DNA of 64,000 nt, from NCBI GenBank assembly GCA_039654915.1, contig CM077594.1, positions 105,662,893 to 105,726,892 of the forward strand, in the 5' to 3' direction. A program made the translations under genes and the position numbers. Every line of letters begins with the position of its first letter. Positions within the stretch are counted from its first letter, which is position 1. Origin of the DNA: Aquilaria yunnanensis. Lineage: Eukaryota > Streptophyta > Magnoliopsida > Malvales > Thymelaeaceae. Below the pieces are notes generated by a model that was not told the origin of the DNA, searched no databases, and worked only from the letters and a program-made list of their open reading frames with translations. Positions 34,521 to 47,300 of this stretch are shown one piece after another.

Positions 34521-36161
34521 CTAATCACTCGATGATCCATCATCTCGATCAACTTCATGGTCTTTCACAATTCTCTCTATCAGTTGCCTTCGAACTCCTT
34601 TGAGCACAGCATCTCTTGACTTGTCACTTCCGCACTGCCCATCATCCAACACAGGATCTGATTGACAAAGAACTAACGCCACACCTGTTTATTGGAGACA
34701 ACAAATTAGTTAAAAGAACAATGAAAATGCACCAAAACAAGAAGCTCGTTAAGGAAAACATGCAGCATCAGGCCAACAGCTCAAGAAGATAAAATCTGTC
34801 CCAGAAAAAAAAAGAATGGCTTAATGACCAGATCTAATATTGAAGGGAACTAATTGATCACTGATTATAGAACGTGTCACAGGTAAGTCCTCTCAATCAG
34901 AGCATTTAGGTTAACGGATCACAAGCCAAAACAAGCCAAACTCTAGACTCTCACCACGTGAACCAATGCCAGGTAAGGATGCAACATGAGATGGGCTAAC
35001 CATGCAACCAAAAGCACTATCGCATTTATTTGCTCCAATTCAGGTAACAATATATCACTAATTTGAACTTTTAAAGTGAAGCAAAGCAAAATCTGTAGAC
35101 ATAAAAGTAAACTAAATGGCAAGCCAACACAATAGACAAGACGAATGGCATCAACCCTCTAGACATTTTAACATGATCTCCAAAAATTCTCACATTAACA
35201 CCATTTGATGCACCAGCAAGGGAAGCCAGAAAGCAAGTCAAGAATAAAGCAAATAGAAAACCAAAATTTGATTGCTTTCTACCTTCAGGAGTGCATCTGT
35301 GGCCAAAACTATTAATCCCCACATAATTAGCTTTGACTGCACCATTGTTGTACACCAACAAGGTAGGAAGATTACGATCTGGGTAGTTTGGAATGCAATC
35401 CGTAGAGATTATTTTCACAAACTTGGTAGCCAGGTATCTGGCTGCCAATTCTTCCAAGCACTGCAGAAGCACTTGACACTGCTGGAACCTAGGCAGAAAT
35501 GCCAACACAAAACAGCAAAGAAGACAATTCCTGACCAGGATCAGTTTGGCAGCGGCACGGTAGAATATAAAAAAATGCAGGAAATTTACCCTTCTTTGTA
35601 AAGAATCACAACAACCCAAACATCAGGTGGAGCTTGTGAAACCTCCCGCACGAAATCCGAACCCGAAATCAGAATCACAGATCCAAACTTGGATACTTTA
35701 GCTGCTTCACGCATCTCTGCCAACCTCTTCTTTCTGGCACCAATCAAAAGCCACTTCACTCAAACACAATAAAACCAAAATTGCACTTGTAATCAGATAG
35801 TCAGAGTTCGGAATTCACTTATAACGAATTAGAATGACGTTTTTTTTTTTACGGTTCATGATTTAAAAGGAGGGGGATGGAGATGGACTGGCTCTAAGTT
35901 CTAGATAAGCTACCTGTACTCTTCGAGGAAGCGATCATCGTCGAGATCAAGATCATCCTCCAGCTCCTCGAGCTCGTCTTCTGTCTTCTGGCCGATCCAG
36001 GACTCATCTTTCGGGGCGGCTTCTGGGTCTGGTGCGGGTTCGAATGGAGCGGGCTTGAACGCAGGCGGCTTCGGCGGTAAGTTTCCCAATTTCCGCTGTA
36101 TGTCGTCCCACTGAGTCGATGCCCCTTCCACATCCTTGTAAACATAGTGATAATCCGCCAT
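34521..36161 (-). CDS. PLP3: Phosducin-like protein 3 (thioredoxin-fold PLP3)
   Basis: Four exons: 36161-35914, 35733-35590, 35488-35283, 34684-34521; 253 residues, matching Arabidopsis PLP3A/PLP3B (At3g50960/At5g66410), which act with prefoldin/CCT in beta-tubulin folding and microtubule array formation. Exon 1: MADYHYVYKDVEGASTQWDD, a proline-rich stretch, WIGQKTEDELEELEDDLDLD and DDDRFLEEYR. The thioredoxin-like domain (about 85-215) has KKRLAEMREAAKVSKFGSV, 'DVWVVVILYKEG', 'ATKFVKIISTDCIPNYPDRN', 'LPTLLVYNNGAVKANYVG'. The C-terminus is acidic and serine-rich (DRDDGSSSD). The start ATG is the one that begins the family; two codons upstream are in frame but not ATG. All four junctions agree in phase. 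A redox CxxC is absent, as usual for phosducin-like proteins. Confidence 0.95.
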
Positions 36162-36516
36162 TTTCAACTGGATTTCTCGAGCCCCCTCTGTTCTCCGGAT
36201 TCAGAACCGTTGATCGAACGACACTATATATCACAGATCGTTACAGTTTCATGCGATTAAATCATCATAGTTTAGATACTATCATTTGTGTCACCGAAAG
36301 CTGGTTGGGCATGGCCTGGCCCATAAGGTCCATTAGTCGTGCAAGTCCGAGTCAGCTCTCCTGTGGGCTTAAGGCCCAAGGGCATTGAGCTCACCCGAGT
36401 TCTACTTTGCCAGAACACACAGTATCTCTAGGCGCTTGAGCTAGAACTGTCGCTAAAACGATCACAAGCGCCACAGACACTGGTTGGCCAATTGATCGTA
36501 TAGCTGCCCGAGGAAG
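36162..36516. promoter_or_regulatory. Shared bidirectional promoter, PLP3 / CSN3
   Basis: 355 bp between divergent start codons. Site II boxes: TGGGCA at 36306-36311, GGCCCA at 36318-36323, and the inverted pair TGGGCTTAAGGCCCA at 36364-36378. These TCP-type motifs point both ways. Co-regulation of the two genes is inference. Confidence 0.6.
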
Positions 36517-39500
36517 ATGAGCTCTATGGAATCGATGGTCGCCCAAATTCAAGGGCTAAGTGGTGTCGGAGATTTATCGGTTCTCCAAAACCTTCTGAAA
36601 CAGGCCGACGACTTCCTCCGCGCCGAATCAACTCGCCTCTTGCCCTTTCTCGAGCAGCTTGACCCCGCCAAGCATTCTCTGGGTTATCTCTATTTCCTGT
36701 AAGTTTCATTTTTATTGTTTCACTTTTTCGTTTGGGAAAATCGTTGAAACGCTGTATGGTTGGAGGGATAGGTTTCGGAAGTTTTGTTTCGTGGACACGA
36801 TGTGACAACAGAGTAAGGAAATTTATATTGCTCTAGTTCTACCACCCTACCAGTTAGTCTAAATTACTGCAAAATGGTAATATGTTGCTTTTGCCAATTA
36901 GAGGAGTATTGAATTTTCTTCAATTTTTTTGTGATGTTGAAACTGTCAACGAGCTGAATTTTTAATGACCAAACATCTGGGATTGCTTGAAATGTTCTCC
37001 ATGTAATTTATGGGTGGATCCTAAATCGGTGTCTCATGACTTATTTGCTATTTTCAGTGTTTGTATCGTTAGTGTTCTGCTTGTTTAATTGGTTTGGGTG
37101 GCTAGTAGTTTTTAGCTTTGAATGATTGATTCTAATGGTATTGGAGTCAATGTTATCAGAGACGCATGCACATCCATCCCAGTCAACCAAGAGCAAGCAA
37201 ACAAGTATGTGCTAATCATTGCTAGATTTATCAGCTCCTGCGATCCAAAGCAAATTCATTTAGCTCCTGAGAAGTGTATGGACCTTGACAATGATCTTGT
37301 TACATACACTGCTTGTATTTAATTTTATTTGGTGTTCTTGACTTTCTTGTCTTCTGCAGTTGTATCCATTTGTAAGCGGTTCAAGGACCAGGTTTTGCTG
37401 CTTGAGGCACCATTGCGAGGAGTGGCTCCAATGCTTACCGCTATTCGGAAGCTTCACTCTTCTGCTGAAAATTTAACTCCATTACACCCAGAATTTCTTC
37501 AGCTTTGCTTGTTAGCGAAATGTTACAAAACTGGTCTTTCCATTCTGGAGGATGATATTTTTGAGGTTGACCAGCCAAGAGATCTTTTTCTTTATTGTTA
37601 CTATGGGTGGGTTGCTACTTATGGCTTTGGGTCACATTTAACATACTTGTAGTTCATGCTGCAACTTCAAGAAGTTTTGTCACTTGGCATCCCTTTTTAT
37701 ATTGTTTGAGATTTTTCTGTTTCATTTTTGTGATTTTAGTACGTGACTTGTTTGCTTTGTCATTTAGCTCAAAAAATTATGCATTGGTCTTCATACAAGC
37801 GCCTATTGTGGAATAATATTTTACAATTAGTATTATTGCTTGAATGTGATGCACTGGTTTTGCTTTGAATCTAACAGGGGGATGATATGCATTGGAGAAA
37901 AACTTTTTCAGAAGGCATTGGAATTACTGCACAATGTATGTGGCTTGTTTATGAGAAATTTACAATTATCTGCTGATTGTTGTCATTGTTATGATCCAAC
38001 ATCTGGCAAATTCTGATCTAATTGATGGCCTTCATTTGTCATGTAGGTTGTGACTGCTCCTATGGCTACCATCAATGCTATAGCTGTTGAGGCTTACAAA
38101 AAGTATATATTGGTATCTCTCACTCACCATGGACAGGTATTTTGTTCTACAAAACTAACGTTCCTTCTGATTTCTCTTAATCTACAATCTCCATTCTATT
38201 CTTAGAGAAAGGTGAATATTTTAGCCTTTCCTTTATCTTCTGTACCGATGGTCAGTTTTTCCAGTATCTGTACGATGCCTTGTGTTTTTATTGCAGCAGT
38301 TTTCAACTGGTCTCCCAAAGTACACGTCATCAACAGCACAAAAAAACTTGAAGACCTTATGTCAGGTGAGTACCTGATTTCAGGGCCAAACTTCTTATTT
38401 CTGTAAATACATGATGGCTTATGCGTGTGCCCCTTTTGGTGATTTTCTATTACATTTTGTTGTGATAAAAAAATGTTTTACCTAATAAAGAGATGAAAAC
38501 GTGGTATTATAGAGCTCATGTCAGGTAAGTTCCACGTGATGGCTTTTGCGTGCACTCCTGCTGGTGCTTTTCTATTACAACTGTTGTGGTAAAAAAAGAA
38601 AAAAAAGAATTGCCAAATAAAGAGAACATGATGTGGTAGCATAGTGCTTTTTATGTGATGGTTCAGGTTGTTTTGATATATACCAATGTGTGTCTTGTAT
38701 GATGCTTTTCATCAACAAACAAAAGTAAATGAACAGTTACATTTTATATGTTACTGCTGTATATTGGTCACTGTAAATAAAATTTTAGTCCAAGATATGT
38801 TCTGCGGTGTTTATCAAAGTTGATATCTTATAGTAACAAAAAATATGCCTAAAATCAGAAAGATATATGCACTTGGTCTGCCACATAAGGTCAACAGTGA
38901 AGGCATGATCATCATTCTCAATTAGCTGGCTCTGGTGGTGTAGGCCATTTTCCGTACTTGGAGTGATGTGGATTCTGGAGATGCATATATACAGTCTTCC
39001 TACTTTAGCTTTTCCTATGATAATGCTAAAGACTCTGTAGCATCATTCCTGTGACTCAATATTTACTGTCTCTCTAGAGAGTTCATCTATTTCTAGATAG
39101 CTTTTTCTTCCTAGCTTTTTTGTTTTCTGAAGTACTATTTTCTTTTATTCTTTGGATGGATAGGAAACTGATAAAGTTGTCACTGGTTAGAAAGTTGTCA
39201 TATATAGTTTTTTTGGTGATGATTATCATGATTATAATTGACAGAGACTAACTATCTACAGTGTTCGTGTTTTCAATTACAGCACGATGAGAAGAAAAAA
39301 AATTATGTTGTGTCTGAAAAGGCATGCTCTTTATATTCTTATTACTCAATTATTTCTGTTGTTTCTTTTTATGCTTTGAGCAGCCATATATTGAACTGGG
39401 AAATAGCTACAACACCGGGAAAATTGCAGAGTTGGAGACTTACGTGCAGGCAAACAGAGAGAAGTTTGAGAGTGTGAGTGCACTTCTAACACACCCCTTC

Positions 39501-40407
39501 TGACTGTAAATTAAACATTTTTTAAAGCTTTTTTATCATTTTTTTAATTAATTATTTCCTACCAGGACAACAATCTTGGTTTAGTGAAGCAAGTTGTATC
39601 CTCGATGTATAAGCGAAATATTCAGAGATTGACGCAGACATATTTAACACTCTCTCTCCAAGATATAGCCAACACCGTGCATTTAAATGGTCCCAAGGAA
39701 GCAGAAATGCATGTTCTTCAAATGGTAGTTTCAAATTAAGAGTTTTGACTTGTTAAGTTTCCATTTATAATTCATAGAAGCAAATGATATTTATACGTCC
39801 ATTCTCAGATTCAAGATGGTGAGATATATGCAACAATTAATCAGAAGGATGGAATGGTTAGATTCTTGGAGGATCCTGAACAATACAAAACCTGTGATAT
39901 GATTGAGCGCATTGATTCATCTATCCAGAGGTACACTACTCAAAGGATTATAATGTTCATCTTGTTTCACTAGATGCAAATGATCTTACTCTGAATTGCA
40001 ATTCTATGGAATGTGCTTAGTCTGCATGATTGAAGTATAAAGGGCTAGTACTTGTAAAGTTATAAGCAAAGCTAGAATCTGTCTACTGTGGCCCGGCCAT
40101 GCAAATTGAATTGGTTTTGTTTGTGTCTCTGAACAACAGTTATTTCTTACAAGTCTTTCCCTTTTGTCCTGCACAAACAGGATAATGGCATTGTCGAAAA
40201 AGCTTACTGCTATGGATGAGGCCATGCTATGTGATCCATTGTACCTGACAAAGGTAAGTTTTCTTCTTAATCAAGAAGGCTGAACCCATCTAGCAAACAA
40301 CCATTGACCAAGAACATATAAACACGTGTACTGTTCAGGCTGGAAGAGAGCGGCAGAGATTTGACTTTGATGACTTTGACTCTGTTCCTCAGAAGTTCAA
40401 CTTATGA
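36517..40407 (+). CDS. CSN3: COP9 signalosome subunit 3 (CSN3)
   Basis: Eleven exons: 36517-36698, 37160-37275, 37360-37606, 37878-37935, 38047-38136, 38300-38365, 39384-39473, 39566-39724, 39809-39930, 40181-40253, 40339-40407; 423 residues (Arabidopsis CSN3/FUS11 is 429). CSN3 is a structural PCI subunit of the nuclear CSN, which removes NEDD8 from cullins and represses photomorphogenesis. Landmarks: 'VAQIQGLSG', '[14 protein letters not shown]', '[20 protein letters not shown]', '[11 protein letters not shown]', '[20 protein letters not shown]', '[12 protein letters not shown]', '[20 protein letters not shown]' (PCI winged helix), '[16 protein letters not shown]' and the tail [16 protein letters not shown]. 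Exon 6 has a tandem NAGNAG acceptor (GCAGCAG). Intron 6 contains a duplicated copy of the exon 6 donor region. Exon 2 has a weak acceptor tract. Confidence 0.94.
38357..38640 (+). repeat. Degenerate duplication across the CSN3 exon 6 donor
   Basis: The segment starting at TTATGTCAGGTGAGT (exon 6 end) and running through ATGATGGCTTATGCGTG and TTTTCTATTACA reappears from about 38514 as CTCATGTCAGGTAAGT, GTGATGGCTTTTGCGTG, TTTTCTATTACA, with an internal indel of about 34 bp. The second copy lies wholly within intron 6. Confidence 0.75.
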
Positions 40408-41336
40408 GAGCTTTCAAGTGTCATGGTGACTTGACGAATATGTGGTAATGAGAAGGCATGCATATATTGCTCCAACGGCTCGCTCCATTTTGTTCCCAGA
40501 GAAGGCTGATTACATAAATTTGTTTTGCTTTGACAAGAGTGCATTCACCGTATCCGTGTTTAGTCGTGAACTGTTAAGAGCACCTTCTGGATTAACTTCG
40601 GCTAGTTTTTCCCATCTTATTTTTTTGTTGGCTTCTCCTTTAAGTTGGTTTTTCTTTGGCGGTAAACTGTTAACCTACACTGAACAGATTGAGCTCAGGT
40701 AGAAAACGACAAGAGGAAGTATGGTGGATTTCCAAATCGTTTTCTTTTGGGAGGACACTTTCCGCCCTAAACCGCGGAAGTTATTCCTAAAGCTTTTTTT
40801 ATTTTTTATAGGGTAAATTTTATATATCGTCTCCAACCTTATTTTCTTTGTTGTTTTTACTCTTTTTGTTTCATATTCTTTACAACATTTTTCATTTTGA
40901 GTTGTCCTAAATTATTTGAAATATTTCTGTTTTTAGTAATTTTTATTATTTAACTTTACCATTTTATCCCTCATTCTCTCATCACTTAACTCCTCCGACC
41001 TCTGTGCCTCTTTCAACCCACTATTCAAGTTCTCGGTTTTGTTATCTCCGCTGGTCTAGGTGTTTAATCTCTAATCCTAGTGTTTGATGATTTTCTTGCC
41101 CTTGGCTAGTGGTGATGAAGGTACCTGATTTGGTGCGATGGAGATTGGAGCTTGATTTGAGGGAATTGGCAGATTAAGGCAATGGACAGGCGACAAACGA
41201 ATGCAATAGGGGAGAGGTGAATTAGAGTTGACCAAGATTTTGTGCTCGATATGTGCAATCAGACATAGCAATATATTTACTAAAATAACCTTTTAGTTGT
41301 GATTATAAATATTTTTTATTTCACACATGTGCCCCT

Positions 41337-41358
41337 CCCCCCCCCCCCCCCCCCCCCC
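41337..41358 (+). repeat. C22 homopolymer followed by CT repeat
   Basis: 22 C in a row, followed by TTCTTTCTCTCTCTCT. Unstable, and a candidate i-motif / G-quadruplex (other strand) site. Confidence 0.9.
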
Positions 41359-42079
41359 TTCTTTCTCTCTCTCTACCCATTCCTTTCTTCTCCCCAAACT
41401 CAATTGGAAATAAAATCACTTCGAAGGTCTTTATCTGAGATAATGAAAAGCAAATCAGGTACAAAAACTGAATCTTCTCCACTTTGATCTCCACTAGCCA
41501 CAACCGCAGCAACAACATCAGGAGGCCTTCGACAACAACTGAAATAGAGCAAATGAAAGAATATGAGTTTTTCCTACAAGTTCTAGGAAGAAGATATTGA
41601 GCATGATCTTAAGATTGAAATCGTCTTTGAAGGAGAATGGCTAAGATCTGTTAGTATCCAAATCCAACAACTAGCTCTTACTATCAATTTTAATTTGGTT
41701 GATCTAGCATCTCCCTCCCCTCTTCTCTTTGTTTCTGTCACTTGAATTGGCTCGATCTTCATTTTCTTTGGTGCTTCATAAAGCAATCTTAACCATATCT
41801 TTTAAAATCCTTGCTTTTATCCCACCTCCTACAGAGCTTTCTCACCTCTGGTTGCTTCTTCTTCAATATACAAGCCCTGGTTCAAATCAGATAGATTATT
41901 TCAAGGTTTATGAATTTCTCACCTCCATTGTCGCCTACCTTCGCAAGCTAGTAGCATAACTATTTTGGCAACTAACAAATATGAAAATGTTATTGTAAAA
42001 ATTGAAAGTTTGAGATTAAGAGACAAAAGAATAACATGAAAGAGATAAAAAGGCAATTTTTAACTATTTTTTTATTTTA

Positions 42080-42690
42080 AATTAGTAGACACATTTATGT
42101 TTTGTAGTGGACACATACATGTGTTATAGTAGACACTTTAGATTTTACTTTCCTATATGCTAATAATTAGTGTTTTAATATTTTAATTATGAACAAGAAT
42201 CAATGACCGAACAAGTATCTTCAGAATTTTTTTAGTTGTGTTTTTATGGCCATAGTTAGAATAGCAGACACATGTTTGTGTTATAATAGACACTTCTCTG
42301 TTTTATAATAGACACTTGTATGCGTTATGGTAGATAATTTGAATTTTGCTTTCTTATATCTTGGTAATTGGTGTTCCTAATCTTCCATGTACAAACAAAA
42401 ATCAATGATCAAGTAATTCTAGAATTTGAAAGTTGTATTTTTATGATTATCTTTAAAATAGTAGACACATAAACATTGAAGTAGACACATCTATCTATTA
42501 TAGTAGACACCTGTATGTGTAATAGTGGATACTTCGGATTTTGCTCTCCTATATGTTTGTAACTGATTTTTTTGTCTTTCAAGTATGAAGAAGAATCAGT
42601 GATCTAGCAAGTAGCTCTACATATATTATTTTATAGTAGATATTTGTACTATTTTATAAACACTTTTCATACTCTAATACACATGAGCAA
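42080..42690 (+). repeat. Degenerate AGTAGACAC repeats
   Basis: About ten copies of a loose unit containing GTAGACAC followed by T/A-rich sequence and TGTGTTATAGT (for example 42086, 42107, 42130, 42266, 42286, 42308, 42464, 42480, 42504). The AGACACTT core is the reverse complement of the AAGTGTCT core of the repeats at 11640-12170. Confidence 0.6.
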
Positions 42691-43429
42691 TCGGTTATTT
42701 TATTTTATTTTTCAAATATTATAATTACTATGTAAAAAATAAGAGACTAAATAGGCAGATTTAGAATGTATTTTAGCTATATTTTTATAATAATTTATTG
42801 TAAGAAACAAATCATATTGTTTTATACCTGCAGACTAACACTTTGGTAAATATTATTGTAACCACAGAAGGAGTATTGATTAATATATTAAAAATGAAAA
42901 AAAAAATAAAGATAAGGGACAAGGCCACGTGAAAGAAAAATGAAAAAAGAAAGAAAGAAAGAGACATGGTTGTTATAGTGATGAGGCAGTAAGCATTAGA
43001 AGATCAATTGAGTGGGACATTGAGCACATGGGTTGCTGTATGGGGGTAAAAAAGTCAAGGTGTGCACTCCATGTGCAAGTTTAACAGAATTCATACTTGT
43101 TAGGTATTTGGATTCTTATGCGTAATTACACATATGTGTACGGTAGAAGAACTACTTTAGATATAGTTGCAAGCATATGTGCCACTGTGTTTGTATATGA
43201 ACCGAAGTATGTAGACAAAAAAATGATATCATCATGAACAACTCCAAAAGAATATAGAGAATGCCTTAAGTAATTCAGAAGAGCATTTATCACAAGCTAG
43301 TAGTCAAATTGGATGATGATATTTTGTCATTCACACATTCATGCCTCAAGAATACCTCTCCAAGTAGCTAGGGTATCAAGATAAGTTATGTCACAAACAT
43401 AAGGTATAGTAAATGAGATTGCCAGCGGT

Positions 43430-44330
43430 AGGCGTGTAAACGAATAGAGTATTCAGTGAACCATTTGATAAGAGTCTGTTTATGTTCATTTATTTAATTA
43501 AAGGAACAAACACAAACAGATTTTTCTATTCAATTAGTTAAACAAACAAATACGAACAGGGTCTCGTTCGTTTGGTTACATTCATGAACCGTCAGATTAT
43601 TGTTCGTTTACATTCATTCATTCATTTGTTTGTTTATTTATATATTAGTTGTACATTTATTATTGTATATATTTTATACATCATATATTTTTATTAGTGT
43701 CTACCTATTCCACACATACATGATTATGCCTTAATCTCCCCCAAATTAATATATTGTCTTTGTTTCCTTAAACACAATCAGTCATTTCTCTCACAACATA
43801 AACCTGTTGCAGTATTAAGTAGAGCCCATAACTCTAACACATAATTTTTCTCACCATCATTTATTGTTCTGTCAACCATTGATAGATTCCAATTCATATT
43901 GGCGGTAGTCATCAGCTTTAATTGTTCGTGTTCATTTATTAATGACTGAACGAATACGAATAGAGAAATTAAATTCATTTGTTGTTCGTATTCGTGTTCT
44001 TGTTTGTTAAGTGTCTTAAAAAAATGTGCCTCACTCCATCTTCAGTATTGGACAAATGCACTCTTGCTTATCTACAAAATGAACATACTCATACCCTCAA
44101 TCTTTACCATCGCCTTTGCATGAAATTACACGTTGTTCTCCTCCTCAAGTCGATGATATAACCATTAATATGGATGCTGAACTTTTTACTTCTCTTGGGT
44201 CAGTTAGTATCGGAGTAGTGGCAAAAAAATGCTTCTTCTTGTGTACCGATGGCTAAGGCTGTAAATGAACCGAATGAATACGAACAAGTTATGTTCGTGT
44301 TTATTCGTTTAACTTTTTGTTCATGTTTTT
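43430..44330. mobile_element. hAT-type non-autonomous element fragments
   Basis: The GGCGTGTAAACGAATAG start near 43433, GTTCGTATTCG / CGAATACGAA repeats at 43540-43620 and 43900-44000, and a second GGCTGTAAATGAACCGAATG start at 44255 are the pattern of plant hAT-derived repeats whose subterminal regions are rich in GTTCGT. The two starts face the same way, so these are at least two truncated copies. Limits approximate. Confidence 0.45.
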
Positions 44331-47300
44331 CCAAATATACCAACCTGTGGTATGGAAATTTTGGAATTCAACACTCGTTAAAGCATCCTTAACAATATGG
44401 AATATGTCTGTTATGTGAGGAAGATGAATATAAAGCATGTGCAGTCCAAATTGGTGTAAAATTGCTTGTGTTAATGGATGGGAAAAAAAAAATGTGTTCC
44501 ATGGATTCATTATAGTACCACATAAAAGATAGTCCTGATTGTGGATGATTTGCTGCTTTTGTAGGTTCTCACAAGTTGGTAGCCGGTTGGAAAGAGCTCG
44601 CCATAAAATTTTTTGGAGTTTTGGTAGCAGTTTTAATCTTTAGAAGGCACGCCATCTTTACTGCTCCTAGTTTGATATACCCAGGTCCAAATGTAATAGG
44701 GCAAATTGTGTATGGTAACTTGAACGAATGGTATAAACTCCTTCTAATTACGTGCCCTAAGTGAAGATGTGAGGAACTTGCTGAGAACTTACAAGAATCT
44801 GAATGATATGTAAGACATCCATGGGATGAAACATAAAAGTTAGGAGTCCAAGATTCCAACTTGACCAATCCGGTAACAAAGGAGTCCAACATTCCAATGT
44901 TTAGTGTCAATGAACAGTTTTGTAATAAAAGAAAAATTAAGGGCAGAAGAAACGCAACAATCGTTCCAGGCACTAATATCAGTACCATTACCAACTTGCC
45001 AAAGACCTACAGCCTGTAGAAGACAACAACCTACCAGTAACGTTTGCCAAATATAAGATGCTCCGGGTTAATCGTTGCCTTCCAACAATGAAGTTTGTGA
45101 AAAGTATTTTCCTTTCATGATGTAAGCAACTAAAAAAGTAAGATTATTTAAGATGCGCCAACTCTGTTTAGCCAATAGTGCCATAGTAGAAGCTTTCAAA
45201 TCTCTAAATCCTCTTCCTTTATTCATCTTTGAGTGACATGCTCGGCCAAGAAGACTAATTAATAGCGCGATGCTTGGGTTGATGACTTTAAAAGAAGTTC
45301 GCGATAAAGGAATGTAGTATGCAAATAATGGTCTTAGGCACTATAATGCATTTTATAACATAGAACAGAATTGCTTGAAGAATAGAATTAAGTAGTACTT
45401 CACGACTTGCTTGAGATAAGAATCGTGATTTCCATGATTTAAGCTTTTTACGAACATTATCACATAAGTAGTCGAACAAATGCACATATTTTCAACCTAA
45501 TATGATAGGTATACGCAGGTACTTGTCCTCCCCCAAATATTGGTCAATGCCAACAATTTGTTTCACGTTTACCCGCTAGTCATAGGATACCATCATGCTA
45601 AAATATATAGATGATTTTGATAAATTTACAAGCTAGCCTGAGGCCTTTTGGTATTGCTCTAAAAGAGCTAGGATAAGCCTTCCTTTGTCATTATTAACAC
45701 AAGCAAAGACAAGTAAATCATCGGCAAAGAGAAGGTGAGTGATGGGTGGACTTAAATTGCTTATTAAAATACCATGAATAGATCATCAACAAGATGCAAC
45801 ATGAAATAAAGAAGAAAAGCTCTCTGCATACAACAAGAAAAGGTAAGGAGAGATTAGATCCCCTTACCGAAGCCTACAAGTTGGAGAGAAAAAATCTGTC
45901 AGTATACCATTAACAAATACCGAGTATTGTACTATGCGAGCTTACATCATATCCAATCAAATCCACAGTGGAGCAAAACCCAGAGCAAACACCATATGTT
46001 CTAAGAAATCCCACTCCATATGAGCATATGCCTTGGTCATGTCTAATCTTAATGTCATATATCTATTGGAAAAGTCATGGGAAGAATGCATATGATGACA
46101 AGTCTCAAGAGCAATCATTGCGTTATCAAAAGGAATCCAACCAAGAACGAAAACACCTTGCTCTTCAGAAATAATTGTAGAAGTAACAATTTAAGCTAAT
46201 TAGCTAGTGTTTTGGAGAAAATCTTATACATAACATTACTCAAGCTTTTTGGCTTAAATTTAGTCACCCACTTTGGTTTAAAAACCTTTGGTATTAACAC
46301 AATATGTGTATCATTCAAACCCCTATGCATATCTTCCCCATGTAAGATATTCAATAAATAATTGGAGACATCTTTACCAACAAATGACTAGTATTTCTGA
46401 TAAAAAGATGTGAGAAACCGTTCGGGGTAGGTGCTTTATAAAGGTGTATATGGTCCAATGCAGATTTGATTTCCTGAACAAAGAATGGCCAAAGTAAAAC
46501 ATCATTCATTGTTGCTTTGACTTTTAGGGTAACTGTAGAAAGAATAGCCGTTGAATCTATTGTACCTCCGAAAGTGAATAAGTCTTGATAAAAGTCCAAT
46601 ATATGTTGTTGAACATTATTACGACGAGAAAGAAAGAAGCCAGATGCATCTAATAAGCTATCAATGATTTTTTTTTCTTACAGATAGTAGCAGCTTGATG
46701 GAGATATCCAGTATTTCGATCACCATAGTGAACCCAAGGCTTTTAGATCGCTGGCATAAGAATGTTTCTTCTTTATTGAGAATATTATTCAATTGATTTC
46801 TAGTTTTAGTTTTCTCATTTATATATCCCAACATCCTAACATTTGAAAAAGACTCCATGTTTTTTCAAGGTGTCTATTTGGTGAGGAAAAGAACCAAATT
46901 TATCAACATGCCATGAAGAGAGTTGAAATTGGTATTCAACTTATTTCTTCTGTAGATTAGCCTATGAGATATGTTCCTCAAAGGAAAGCCAGCAATTATG
47001 AATAATTTTATCAATATTTTTGAATCACCATAGTCAAACACCATTTTAGTGTTGAGATGAAACATGGAAATTTGTGTGAATAGAACAATGATTAGAATGG
47101 GGGAAAAGATATTCCTTAATTTAGCATATGGAAACAAAAGCCCTCCAAGCCAAATTAATCAATCTTCGATCAAGTCAAGCACAAATTAAAACATTTATAC
47201 AACTATTGGATTGCCATGTATATCATGGGCCCTTATGCCCTAGATCATATAAGTGGCAATCCTTAACAATAGAACGAAATGCATCCAATTGAGTAATTGA

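Larger units (their letters stand above)
40408..43429. other. Gene-poor region with repeats, no gene recognised
   Basis: CSN3 3' UTR to about 40700, then AT-rich sequence with a 22-base C run and CT-rich tract (41337-41385), a GC-richer patch at 41700-41960, and degenerate TAGTAGACAC repeats (42080-42690). GGGTAAATTTTATATATCG at 40811 looks like a transposon end, but I could not find its partner. Frames of 60-86 codons show no known domain. Confidence 0.4.

Noticed and set aside
44569..44994. 141-codon minus-strand frame as an independent gene
   Set aside because: It lies within the decayed LINE, downstream of the RT core, and is a chance frame in that region.
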